From the NCBI GenBank assembly GCA_041494885.1, contig JBGQBO010000015.1, positions 40,213 through 104,212 on the forward strand: DNA of 64,000 nt. Direction: 5' to 3'. Both the position numbers and the translations under genes were made by a program. Source of the stretch: JAIQFV01 sp041494885 (GTDB taxonomy: Bacteria; Acidobacteriota; Terriglobia; JAIQFV01). Below the pieces are notes generated by a model that saw only the letters and a list, made by a program, of their open reading frames with translations, was not told the DNA's origin and did not search any database. Shown one piece after another: positions 19,001 through 26,826 of the stretch. Within the stretch, counting starts at the first letter, position 1; each line of letters starts with the position of its first letter.

Positions 19001-19086
19001 GCGGGGGCGAGATCGAAGCCAAAGGCAACAATTCCCACACCGCCCGCTGTTGAGATTTTTAGGAATTCCCTCCGTGAGACAGGCAT
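16042..19086 (-). CDS. fdoG: Selenocysteine formate dehydrogenase catalytic (alpha) subunit
   Basis: Catalytic subunit that oxidises formate to CO2 at a bis-MGD Mo (or W) centre. Reading from the ATG at 19086, an in-frame TGA at 18504-18502 would stop it after 194 residues. On the far side the same frame runs on for another 800 residues, and the junction DNQARL-U-HGPTVSSLGATF matches the selenocysteine site of FdnG/FdoG. I therefore annotate one 1,014-residue selenoprotein, with Sec at residue 195. The N terminus has a Tat signal (SRREFLKIS) and a 4Fe-4S motif (CPYCAVSCG). The C-terminal molybdopterin-binding domain is intact (GDRVKVSSARGSVEGKAM). A GGAGGAG site precedes the start. No selenocysteine machinery gene lies in the window. 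Confidence 0.95.
18472..18504 (-). promoter_or_regulatory. Predicted SECIS element of fdoG
   Basis: Directly after the UGA (18504-18502) come 11 bases, then a 7-base stem GGTGTCC (18490-18484), a 5-base loop AGTTT and the partner GGGCGCC (18478-18472). Two of the seven pairs are G-U. The 11-base distance and a small loop with GU in it agree with the bacterial SECIS hairpin that recruits SelB in E. coli fdhF and fdnG. This is a pairing by eye, not a folded energy calculation. Confidence 0.7.
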
Positions 19087-19582
19087 ATGCTCTCTCCTCC
19101 TTGAAGAGCAGTAAAAAGGTTAACGGGGTGAACTTGAGGTGAACACGATGGGCGGCTCATCAGCCGGGTGAGAATGCCATTGGCCGGACAAGACTCTCCC
19201 CGCAGGTGACGGTCTGACCAGTCCTTGAAAGTTTTGTGAGGCAAACCCTTCATGGAAAAATCCGACGAACCATTTTCAATTAAGGAAGTACCCTGCAGGA
19301 TCTAAGGAAAAACTTGGGAGCTACCCCTCGTCTGAAGCCCTTGACAACAGATTGGATGACTTGAGTGTTCGGTTTCGTTACACCCTCATAATCCGACCAT
19401 CTTTATCCCGTGTCAATGAAAAATATTAAATCGACAGGATAGTTATTTTCATCACAATTGAATTGCCCCTGAATTCACAATCTTCTACCTTTTGTTGCTG
19501 ACCAGCAGTGTTTTCTGTTGACACAGGTGAGAATCCAGTCCAGATTTTGATGAGCGCCACGGGTCTCGTCAATGGGGGTGAC
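19087..19582. other. Divergent intergenic region between fdoG and the small unknown gene
   Basis: About 500 bases shared by the fdo operon (minus) and a small gene plus the MobB-like gene (plus). It contains the fdo promoter candidate and the fdoG ribosome site. I searched the long fdo leader for a molybdenum-cofactor aptamer like that upstream of moaA and found only a partial resemblance, so I do not call one. Confidence 0.5.
19388..19416 (-). promoter_or_regulatory. Candidate sigma-70 promoter of the fdoGHI-fdhE operon
   Basis: On the minus strand TTGACA (19416-19411), a 17-base spacer and GATTAT (19393-19388) give a perfect -35 and a 4-of-6 -10 box. It would start a transcript with an untranslated leader of about 295 bases before fdoG. 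Confidence 0.45.
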
Positions 19583-19882
19583 ATGAAAGTTTCTTTGGAA
19601 ACCGACCGCGGGCAGATTTCGATGAATCCTTTTGTAGAACGCTTGACGGGTCATTTACTGTCAGGAGTTTTGGAATCGCTGCACATTCCCGAAGATGCCC
19701 GGGTGGCGGAATTCGTCGTGAATGGAGGGGAGGCCCGGATCCTGGTCTCTCAGAAGGAAGTCCCCCTGATGAATACATTTGTCAAAAGTGTTATGGCGGA
19801 CGTGCTTCATGCCGTCATGAAGAATTTAAAGGGAACCGAGGGAGTGAAACAGGCAACCTTCAAGCTGGAACGGGGCGACTGA
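19583..19882 (+). CDS. Small protein of unknown function beside the formate dehydrogenase operon
   Basis: A 99-residue acidic protein I do not recognise. It has no signal peptide and no membrane span. The pattern of hydrophobic residues suggests a mixed alpha/beta domain (MNPFVERLTGHLLSGVLESL as a helix, then VAEFVVNGGEARILVSQKEV as two strands, then a long C-terminal helix). The start is the ATG at 19583 after GGGGGTGA; an upstream in-frame ATG at 19508 would add an unlikely leader. A good terminator follows the stop. Codon use is like its neighbours and the frame is well kept, so it is probably real. Its place next to formate dehydrogenase and a MobB-like gene hints at a link to molybdenum enzymes, which is only inference. 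Confidence 0.65.
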   Translation: MKVSLETDRGQISMNPFVERLTGHLLSGVLESLHIPEDARVAEFVVNGGEARILVSQKEVPLMNTFVKSVMADVLHAVMKNLKGTEGVKQATFKLERGD

Positions 19883-19909
19883 AGAGAAGATCACGAACTC
19901 TCGCAGGAG

Positions 19910-19943
19910 GGCGATCCGCCGTGGCGGGTCGCCTAATTTTTTT
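19910..19943 (+). terminator. Intrinsic terminator after the 99-residue protein gene
   Basis: GGCGATCCGCC (19910-19920) pairs with GGCGGGTCGCC (19923-19933), with one G-U pair. TAATTTTTTT follows. This is a strong rho-independent terminator on the plus strand and separates the small gene from the MobB-like gene. Confidence 0.85.
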
Positions 19944-19996
19944 GCATTTGATATTCCCCGCGCTCAAATAGACGTACCCCCCCTGAGGACCGGTGC

Positions 19997-20656
19997 ATGA
20001 GACTGGTTTTGGTAGGTGGCCATTCGCGAAACATCGGCAAGACGTCTGTCGTTGAGGGGCTCATCGGTTCGCTTCCTGAGTTTTCCTGGACGGCTGTTAA
20101 GATTACACAGTATGGACACGGGGTCTGTGCCGTCAACGGCGAATCCTGCGGATGCGAGGTCAGCGAACATCAGTTTGCCATCGTCGACGAGAGGGAGGTC
20201 ACCACGGGAACCGACACCTCACGATTTCTTGCCGCTGGGGCGAGGCGGTCGCTGTGGGTCCGCACCAAACAGGGCGAGCTGTTCACGGCGCTTCCCGCAT
20301 TTCAAAAAGAGATCGAGAACGAAGAATATGTCATTGTCGAGAGTAATAGCCTTCGCCGGTTCCTGAAACCGGATGTTTATCTGCAAGTCCTCGATCCCCG
20401 GCAGGAAGACTTTAAACTGACCGCACAACAGTATTTTGATCTTGCGGACGCGTATGTCATCGTTTCCGATCTTTCCCAGCCGGAGGCGATGAACCCGGCC
20501 CGGGCGCCCTGGCCCAATGTTTCACTCTCCCGGCAGATCCGAAAGGGCACGCCCTGTTTTGCCGTGACCGCGGAAGAGCGGTTTTTGAATCTGCCCGTCG
20601 TCGATTTCGTGAGAGCGAAGATTGAAGGCGCTGTTTCAAGGTCAGGGGGGTCGTAG
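19997..20656 (+). CDS. MobB-like P-loop protein
   Basis: A 219-residue soluble protein that opens with a Walker A loop, GGHSRNIGKTSVVEGLI (residues 7-23). This is the arrangement seen in MobB and related SIMIBI GTPases (GxSGxGKTT with a basic NIGKTS variant). A following strand TAVKITQYGHG also resembles MobB (VKH..H). MobB assists insertion of the guanine nucleotide into molybdopterin, which the neighbouring formate dehydrogenase needs. The middle and C-terminal parts (ALPAFQKEIENEEYVIVESN, DAYVIVSDLS) fit a nucleotide-binding fold, but the protein is longer than MobB and has a cysteine pair (CAVNGESCGC) not typical of it. The role is therefore likely but unproven. GAGGAC precedes the ATG. 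Confidence 0.6.
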   Translation: MRLVLVGGHSRNIGKTSVVEGLIGSLPEFSWTAVKITQYGHGVCAVNGESCGCEVSEHQFAIVDEREVTTGTDTSRFLAAGARRSLWVRTKQGELFTALPAFQKEIENEEYVIVESNSLRRFLKPDVYLQVLDPRQEDFKLTAQQYFDLADAYVIVSDLSQPEAMNPARAPWPNVSLSRQIRKGTPCFAVTAEERFLNLPVVDFVRAKIEGAVSRSGGS

Positions 20657-20668
20657 AGGCTGAGCCTA

Positions 20669-20866
20669 TAAAAAGAAAAATTCCAAATTCCAAAATCCAA
20701 ATTCCGAATAAAATCCAGAATCCAAATTCCAATCACCAAACAAATTTCAAGTGCCCAATCACGACCGAAAGCCAGATTTGTCGTGGACTGGCTGAGGTCT
20801 GAATGTCGTTTGGACTTTGAGAATTGGGTTTTGGAATTTATTTGGAATTTGGATTTTGGAATTTCC
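20669..20866. repeat. AT-rich short-word inverted repeat, copy 1
   Basis: Left arm (about 20676-20733) repeats the words AAATTCCAAA, AAATCCAAATTCC and relatives. The right arm (about 20811-20864) has the reverse complements (TTTGGAATTTGGATTTTGG). The arms are imperfect and enclose about 80 bases of normal composition. The block lies between the convergent MobB-like and NFACT genes. Similar words occur at 36062-36253 and 63557-63630. Confidence 0.75.
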
Positions 20867-20876
20867 CCCCCGCCCC

Positions 20877-22622
20877 TCATACATCGCCTTTTTGTTCCGG
20901 GGGTTCCCCTGATTGGGGGATCTTTGGCTCTACCAGGAGGGATTGAAATCTGGAGAGATTCACCAGTCCCGGCTTGGCGCGCTTGGGTTTTTTGACAAAC
21001 CTTCGTTGAGTCCAATGGACGGTCACTTTCCGGGCATTGCGGGCCTGACTGAAGTAGGCGGCCAGTTGTGCACTCTGCAGAAAATCGTCCGTCTCCTCCA
21101 GATTTTCACGACGGGGATTTCTCAGGACGACATGCGAGCCGGCGTAATCCGCCACATGGAACCAGTAATCGTCGGGTTGGGCATAGCGCGTTGTGACCAG
21201 GTCGTTCTCCTTGCTGTTTCGGCCGACGAGGATTTCATATTCATTTTTGCTCTTGAAGATACGGCACTTCCTTCGTTTCTTCTCCGGCTGCATCGTTGGG
21301 GTGACCGATCTCTCCGGGTCGGGGTTCGCGGCTCTCCTCGTTTCCCCGGGGGGCGAAGCTTCCTTCTTCCAGGCGGTTTTGATGAGATCCAGGTCAGCGA
21401 GGGAGCGTGCTTCGGACACATTTTTTAAAGAGGATTCAAGAACCCTCACGAGGTGATGAATGGAATTCTGGCGTGCCCGGATTTTTTCAATTCCCCGTCG
21501 GGCGCGCTTAGCCTTTTCATGGAATCGCTGTGCATTGGCGATGGGGCTGAGCCGCGCATCGATCGCCACAGTGATTTTCCGTGCTGCCGGATCGTACACA
21601 TCGACCAATTGCAGCCGTCCTCCCTGGGGATGCAATGTTCCCGTCTGGGCAAGAATCAGATCGGCCACTCTCTGAAGCTCGGCCTCCTTCGTGAATCCCT
21701 CTGCCTCCCCGGCAAGTTTCTCTTCGAGTCGCTTGAATTTCTTCAAGGCCGCTTGGGCCTCTCTGTGAAGGTCCCTCCTCTCCTTTTCCATGAGTACAAT
21801 TTCCATCCGGTGCTTAAAAACTGATTCTACAGCTTGATTTACGGATTCAAAGTTAGAGGCGGGCCGCGGGTCTAGAGATTCCAATTTGATGGGAGCGATG
21901 AAAGAAACCTGTCCGGGCCCGGGAAGGCTATAGATCCGAGGCTGGAAGTTCCCTGCAACAAGGATCGTGAGAATTTCTGCCAACGCTTGCGACAGTGTCT
22001 TGTGGTCCCTGTGTGCCCGGAGCAGCACTTCACGGGCATAAACAGGACCCAACCCTCGAACGTGTTTCGTTAATTCAGCCAGATCTTCGGGCAAGGTTGG
22101 AAGGGGGGCCCCCGGCGAAATAAAACTCTCCAGTGAACAATCTCCATGCCTCCCGGGGGGAACATACAAGCTTCCCACGGGTAGTTTGCGCCGCTCCGCT
22201 CGCGGTATCACCAGCGCGCCCAGAACCCTTTGTTCCTCATCCAGCAGGAAGAGGTTCCCCCACCGGGGCATACACTCAGCCACCAGCCCGAAGATGGCCG
22301 GGTGCTCCTCGTGCCGGGGGCTTCGAAACTCAAGATGAATCACGCGTTCGTCCAGCTTCTTTGCAATGCCGGTCAGCTCCGCTCCAGTCAACCATTTTCT
22401 CAATACCGCGACAAAAGGAGACGGGATTTCTGAAGCCCATGGCTTTCGGGTGAGGAAGATCAAGGGAGGGTCCATCACATCGAAGAGAAGGCGCCCGGCC
22501 TCTTTTCCCGAGAGTTCGAGGGAAACGGCCGTCAGATTGACTTGAGCCACTTGCACGCAATGGAGGTGCAGCAGCTTCGGCCTCAACTCATTGACCAGCG
22601 CTTCAAGGGCCAGGTTGTCCAT
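20877..22622 (-). CDS. NFACT-family (RqcH/Rqc2-like) protein
   Basis: Relative of RqcH/Rqc2/NEMF, which bind obstructed large ribosomal subunits and, in RqcH, add C-terminal alanine tails. The 581-residue protein has the NFACT-N domain (ALEALVNELRPKLLHLHCVQ), a central helix-hairpin-helix part (VRGLGPVYAREVLLRAH), a long coiled coil (about residues 255-380) and the C-terminal NFACT-R domain (GRNSKENDLVTTRYAQPDDY and WFHVADYAGSHVVLR). Where B. subtilis RqcH has the DR pair needed for tailing, this protein reads DERVIHLEF, i.e. E-R by my alignment, so tailing activity is open. I start at the ATG at 22622, which matches the family N terminus; a GTG at 22697 would add 25 Pro/Ser-rich residues. 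Confidence 0.85.
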   Translation of the reverse strand: MDNLALEALVNELRPKLLHLHCVQVAQVNLTAVSLELSGKEAGRLLFDVMDPPLIFLTRKPWASEIPSPFVAVLRKWLTGAELTGIAKKLDERVIHLEFRSPRHEEHPAIFGLVAECMPRWGNLFLLDEEQRVLGALVIPRAERRKLPVGSLYVPPGRHGDCSLESFISPGAPLPTLPEDLAELTKHVRGLGPVYAREVLLRAHRDHKTLSQALAEILTILVAGNFQPRIYSLPGPGQVSFIAPIKLESLDPRPASNFESVNQAVESVFKHRMEIVLMEKERRDLHREAQAALKKFKRLEEKLAGEAEGFTKEAELQRVADLILAQTGTLHPQGGRLQLVDVYDPAARKITVAIDARLSPIANAQRFHEKAKRARRGIEKIRARQNSIHHLVRVLESSLKNVSEARSLADLDLIKTAWKKEASPPGETRRAANPDPERSVTPTMQPEKKRRKCRIFKSKNEYEILVGRNSKENDLVTTRYAQPDDYWFHVADYAGSHVVLRNPRRENLEETDDFLQSAQLAAYFSQARNARKVTVHWTQRRFVKKPKRAKPGLVNLSRFQSLLVEPKIPQSGEPPEQKGDV

Positions 22623-22715
22623 GAGAGGTGATCGAATCGATCGGTTTCCGGTGAGCGGACTCGGGGATGAGGCCGCACCGGGTGGCTGCGATGACACGGA
22701 CGAAAAATTCCCCCG

Positions 22716-23804
22716 CTATCGATCCGGCATGGCGTTGTGAATCTGGGCTGGATAAGTACGGGATATTCGATCGTGCCACGCCAGGGCGTCGACATCGAAA
22801 AGCACCCAGATAAACCCAAGCAGGAGCGACCCCGCGGAGACGAGATATCCCATGGCCCGGAGTGTGGTTTCTTTCATGGAGGGTGATTCCCCGGCAAAAT
22901 TGACCAGGACGAGACCCCGCAGATGCATGCCCAAGGTCTTGCGCATCGTCGCAGAGAAAAGGAAGGCATACAACAGGGCGAAGATCAGAAAAATGAAGAG
23001 ACACACCATTGCCGATCGCGGGGCCGGATTCAGACTCCATCCTTTCACATACATCAGGACAGCAAGAGGAAGAATGCTGATCAACTCAACCGCCGCAATC
23101 ACGAGAAGGTCAACACACCCAGCCAGAAATCTTTCCCGGACGGAGGCCACAGGAATGGAAAGCCCGGGGTGCTCGGTATCCGTCAATACGCCGTGGGCCA
23201 CCGTTGAGGCTTCGAATAACAGCGGTTGTTGGTAAAGTTCGGATCGTCGGTGGGATTGACGTTGTTTGATTCTTTGAACAGAATCGGGAAGTTCAAACCC
23301 CGGGATTCGGTGCGATCCGGTGGCTGCTGTTGGCGCGTCCGGAAGGAGAGGAGATTCAAATCTATCCTGTCCAGAAGGGGCATCCAAGGGAGGGAGCTTA
23401 AATGTGTCATCGAGGGCAGCCGCCAAGTCCTCGTTGAAGTTGTGTGGCGGAGGGGGGTCGGATCGTTTCTTGTCCCTGACGGGCACTCCCGCATCGTCCG
23501 GCCGTTCTTCTTTTTGTCCACCGCGACGGGCCCGATACTGGCGGAGCTTTTCCTCCAGCTCCTCGCGCCACAGGAGTGCGGGCGCGGGAACCGAGGTTTT
23601 TTTCGCGGCGTCCGGATCATCAAATAAAGGCAGGTCAGCTTCCCGATATCGAGAAGGGAATTCAATGAACTTGAGGTCCTTCGGTTTAAATGCGGGGTGA
23701 CCCGTCTTCAGCGCAGCATGCGATTGAAATCCGCAGACCGCACATCCGGAGTGTTCGTCATACTCAAGAAAACCGCATTGGGGACATTGAATAATGTTGG
23801 CCAC
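22716..23804 (-). CDS. Zinc-ribbon RDD-family membrane protein
   Basis: About 362 residues. The N terminus is a small zinc ribbon (CPQCGFLEYDEHSGCAVCGF). A charged, Pro-rich and probably disordered linker of about 170 residues follows. The C-terminal 140 residues form an RDD domain with three membrane spans (RFLAGCVDLLVIAAVELISI, SAMVCLFIFLIFALLYAFLF with TMRKTLGMHLRGLVLV, then the last span). The RDD arginine and aspartates are present (R in RFLAG, D in CVDLL). RDD proteins are linked to ion or solute transport, but the function is unsettled. The start is unclear: the GTG at 23804 precedes the ribbon directly, while a TTG at 23852 would add 16 basic residues. Confidence 0.75.
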   Translation of the reverse strand: MANIIQCPQCGFLEYDEHSGCAVCGFQSHAALKTGHPAFKPKDLKFIEFPSRYREADLPLFDDPDAAKKTSVPAPALLWREELEEKLRQYRARRGGQKEERPDDAGVPVRDKKRSDPPPPHNFNEDLAAALDDTFKLPPLDAPSGQDRFESPLLPDAPTAATGSHRIPGFELPDSVQRIKQRQSHRRSELYQQPLLFEASTVAHGVLTDTEHPGLSIPVASVRERFLAGCVDLLVIAAVELISILPLAVLMYVKGWSLNPAPRSAMVCLFIFLIFALLYAFLFSATMRKTLGMHLRGLVLVNFAGESPSMKETTLRAMGYLVSAGSLLLGFIWVLFDVDALAWHDRISRTYPAQIHNAMPDR

Positions 23805-24241
23805 TGGTCTACGTGATCCTCGCCACCTCGAACCCGGGATATGGTGATCCAAAGTTTCAGAGACCGGGTCTCATCGCGAGGCAGGGTTTCATGGAACTCG
23901 ACTCGCGCGATTCTACAGGATAATTGGCGGTGAATCAAACAACCCATCCGGGATCAGTGGTGTGCTGAAACGGGCGGAACATTGTCCTGAAACGGAAGCT
24001 CCCTCTCGAGCGACAGCGCCTGTGAAGAGGGCTGCTGACAAGGCGGAAATGCGGTTGAAAAGCCCTGTCAGTCATGCTAACTTAGCGGCGCATTGAAAAC
24101 GGGTGAGAGTTAAAGAAAAATCCGTCGAGACGATCGTCCCAATCTTTCCCCGGCTCTTCGAGTGGGGAAGGCGGTCAACTGCAAAACGTTGAACCTCCGA
24201 TTGAGTTCGTCCCGCTTCAGATTCTAACCAGGCCTAGCCGC
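23805..24241. other. Divergent intergenic region before lptD
   Basis: About 440 bases between the minus-strand RDD gene and plus-strand lptD. TTGAAA at 24052-24057 with a 17-base spacer and TAACTT is a weak sigma-70-like pair pointing at lptD. Nothing else stands out. Confidence 0.35.
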
Positions 24242-26542
24242 GTGTGGACCAGACTGCCATTGCTCACGAAAACTCCTCCCTCTAATCCGGTTCATTCGCC
24301 AGGGCGATACCCTCCGAGTTCGATTGCTTCCGTGATTTATCTCGCGCTGTCCCTCCTCTGCGGTCTGGGGGGCCAAGCCGGGAAGGCCCAGGAAACTTCG
24401 ACGGCCAAAGCTGAGGCCTCGAGTTCCCCGGTTCAGCTTTTGGTGGGTGAGGATATCCTGACCATCCGGGCGGTGCATCAGGAACAGACTGAGAAGCACA
24501 AGTATCTGTTGCGCGGGAAGGCGGAAATCGTTTACCGCGACATGAAATTCTTTGCGGATGAGATGACGTATGATGATGAAACTGGCGACGTGGAAGCCAC
24601 CGGGGGCGTTCGCTTTGAACGAGAAGTGGAGACCATTACCGGATCCCGCCTGAAGATGAATGTTGTCTCAAAGACCGGCGTCGTTTATGACGCCAAGGGA
24701 AAAGCGACCCCGAATTTTTATTTTGAAGGCGCCGAGATTCACAAGATCGGCGAGGACAAGTACAAGATCATTGACGGGATGGTGACGGCCTGCAAGGGAG
24801 AAGTCCCGAAGTGGTCTTTCCACACCCAGAGCGCGGTCATCAACGTCGAAAAGTCCGTTTTTTTCCGGCATGCCACTTTTAAAATCAAAGGCCTCCCCCT
24901 CTTTTATTTCCCGTACGCGGCCGCGCCCGTGACCAAACGCGAGCGACAAACCGGCTTTTTGATCCCGACCACGGGATCGTCCACCCAGAAAGGCCGGACC
25001 CTTGGCGACGCCTTCTATTGGGCCATGAACCGTTCCACCGACCTTCTCTTTACGGGGGAATATTTTTCGGCGCGAGGTTGGGCTGAAGAGCTGCAATTTC
25101 GCGCGCGCCCCAGCGATACGAATTACATCAATGTTTTTGGGTTTCACGTGAACGATCGAAAGAACCAGGGCGGGCAGAGCGCCAAGGTGGGGGCCAGCTA
25201 CGTGTTCGCCAACGGGTTTCGCGCCGTCGCCGACATGAATTACGTCAGCTCCCTCACCTTTCGCCAGGTGTTTGGTGATTCGTTCAACGCCATTGTGTTG
25301 CCCGACCAAACTTCGCAGGCCTTCGTGGGGCGAAATGATGATTCGTACAGCTTGAATTTTGACGCGTACCGGAACGAGACATTCTTTGACCAGGGGGCCG
25401 TGATCCTTCGCCGGTTTCCCGCCGCTGAATTTTCCGTGATGCCTCGCGAGGTCAGAGATCTCCCGATCTACTTCTCCCTCGATTCCGCCGTGGATGGTAT
25501 CCACCGGGCTGATCCGGGGTTCTCCACGCCGAATATTACCCAGCGAATCGATTTTGCTCCGCGGATTACCTTCTCTCTCCCTGGAAACTTTGGCAGATAT
25601 TTCACGCCTTCGTTTGAATTTCGCGAAACGGTTTACCGCAACCGGTTCCATTCCCCCAATGCCCTGCAGGAAGCGCTGAACCGAACCACTGGGGAGCTTC
25701 GTCTTGACTTCAGAGGCCTGGGGCTGGAACGCATTTACGAACACAAGGGGGGGTGGTTTGGGGATCGTTTCAAACATGTGATCGAACCGGAAGTGACCTA
25801 CCGCCTGGTCCGGGGGGTAAGCGACATTGACCAGATCATCCGGTTTGATGAGCGGGACGTGGTCGTCAATACCAACGAGATTGAGTATGGCATTACCAAC
25901 CGGATCTATGCGCGGCGCGACGAGGGTGCCGGTTCGGAGCAAGCACGTGAACTCCTCAGCTGGAAGATCTCGCAAAAATATTTTTTCGATCCCACCTTGG
26001 GAGGCGCTATTGTTCCGGGGCGTCGCAATGTGTTTGATGCCTTGCAGGATCTAACCGGTTTCGCGTTTTCCGATGGACCTCGACGTTTTACACCGATTGT
26101 CTCGCTGCTCCGCTTCAGTCCCCGTGACGGGTGGAGTGGAGACTTCCAGTTCGATTACGACACGCAGTTCCATCAGATCCGAAGTTCCAGCGTCACCGCG
26201 AATGTTTCGAACCCCCGGCGTTTTCTGTCCCTCACTTATTTTCTGACACGGCAACATGATCCCCTGACGATCGCCTCAAACCAGTTGCGGACTACGTTCG
26301 GGGTAGGCAATTTCAACAAACCCGGGGTCTCTGCTGCCTTCTCCATCAGTTATGACTTGAAGCGGTCCGCCGTTCAGAATAGCGTTGTCCAGCTCGGCTA
26401 CAACTGGGATTGTTGTGGGGTGACCCTGGAGTACCGTCAGTTTGACATCGGTTTGCGCAATGAGACGCAATTTCGCTTCTCATTTTCTCTGTTAAATGTG
26501 GGATCGTTTGGAAACCTGAAACGCCAAGAGCGATTGTTTTAA
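24242..26542 (+). CDS. lptD: LPS-assembly outer-membrane protein LptD
   Basis: Translocon that inserts lipopolysaccharide into the outer leaflet of the outer membrane. After a signal peptide (about residues 25-50, ending AGKAQ) comes an OstA/LptA-like periplasmic domain of repeated strands (YLLRGKAEIVYRDMKFFADE, DDETGDVEATGGVRFERE). From about residue 215 the LptD barrel follows with the conserved PYAAAPVTKRERQTGFLIPT. A Cys-Cys pair near the end (NWDCCGVTLEYRQ) and one in VTACKGE could form the inter-domain disulfides known in LptD. At 766 residues it is of normal length. The first codon is GTG with no strong ribosome site, so the start may move by a few codons. Presence of lptD argues for a true LPS-bearing diderm. 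Confidence 0.93.
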   Translation: MWTRLPLLTKTPPSNPVHSPGRYPPSSIASVIYLALSLLCGLGGQAGKAQETSTAKAEASSSPVQLLVGEDILTIRAVHQEQTEKHKYLLRGKAEIVYRDMKFFADEMTYDDETGDVEATGGVRFEREVETITGSRLKMNVVSKTGVVYDAKGKATPNFYFEGAEIHKIGEDKYKIIDGMVTACKGEVPKWSFHTQSAVINVEKSVFFRHATFKIKGLPLFYFPYAAAPVTKRERQTGFLIPTTGSSTQKGRTLGDAFYWAMNRSTDLLFTGEYFSARGWAEELQFRARPSDTNYINVFGFHVNDRKNQGGQSAKVGASYVFANGFRAVADMNYVSSLTFRQVFGDSFNAIVLPDQTSQAFVGRNDDSYSLNFDAYRNETFFDQGAVILRRFPAAEFSVMPREVRDLPIYFSLDSAVDGIHRADPGFSTPNITQRIDFAPRITFSLPGNFGRYFTPSFEFRETVYRNRFHSPNALQEALNRTTGELRLDFRGLGLERIYEHKGGWFGDRFKHVIEPEVTYRLVRGVSDIDQIIRFDERDVVVNTNEIEYGITNRIYARRDEGAGSEQARELLSWKISQKYFFDPTLGGAIVPGRRNVFDALQDLTGFAFSDGPRRFTPIVSLLRFSPRDGWSGDFQFDYDTQFHQIRSSSVTANVSNPRRFLSLTYFLTRQHDPLTIASNQLRTTFGVGNFNKPGVSAAFSISYDLKRSAVQNSVVQLGYNWDCCGVTLEYRQFDIGLRNETQFRFSFSLLNVGSFGNLKRQERLF

Positions 26543-26826
26543 GGAAAGCTCCCACAGGCGGACAAATTCATTCGGACGTCTTGAAGCACGGGAGGAAGGT
26601 GCCAGGTGCCGGAGAGAAGGCGGCACGAGAGAAATCATCGAACCCGGAGCGAAGGGTACAGCGGACAGAAATCAAAGCGAGTCAACCTGGGTGTATGGAC
26701 GTCTGACTGGCCACGTGTATAAAATGACCCGCCCGACTTGTTCTTTCAAATCTTTTTCGTCGGACTCATTGGGCCCGACACCTGGTACCCGACACCCAAC
26801 ACCTATCTCTATTCAAGGAGGCTGCC
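26543..26826. other. Gap between lptD and the zinc-ribbon membrane protein
   Basis: About 280 bases with no gene. TATAAA at 26718-26723 could be a -10 box for the next gene, but no good -35 box stands at the right distance. No terminator-like hairpin was found. Confidence 0.35.

Noticed and set aside
19200..19240. Moco aptamer in the fdo leader
   Set aside because: It has GCCTC and AAGGA words at similar spacing but lacks the CCCGU and UGGAAAGG core seen before moaA.
19508..19545. Promoter TTGACA (19517-19522) before the 99-residue protein gene
   Set aside because: The -10 position reads CAGATT, with only three matches, so it is too weak to call.
20669..20866. CRISPR array
   Set aside because: The repeated words are short, irregular and without constant spacers, and they form inverted arms rather than direct repeats; no cas genes are nearby.
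24668..25975. Long minus-strand frame of 435 codons
   Set aside because: Antisense shadow of lptD with no recognisable domain and no ribosome site.
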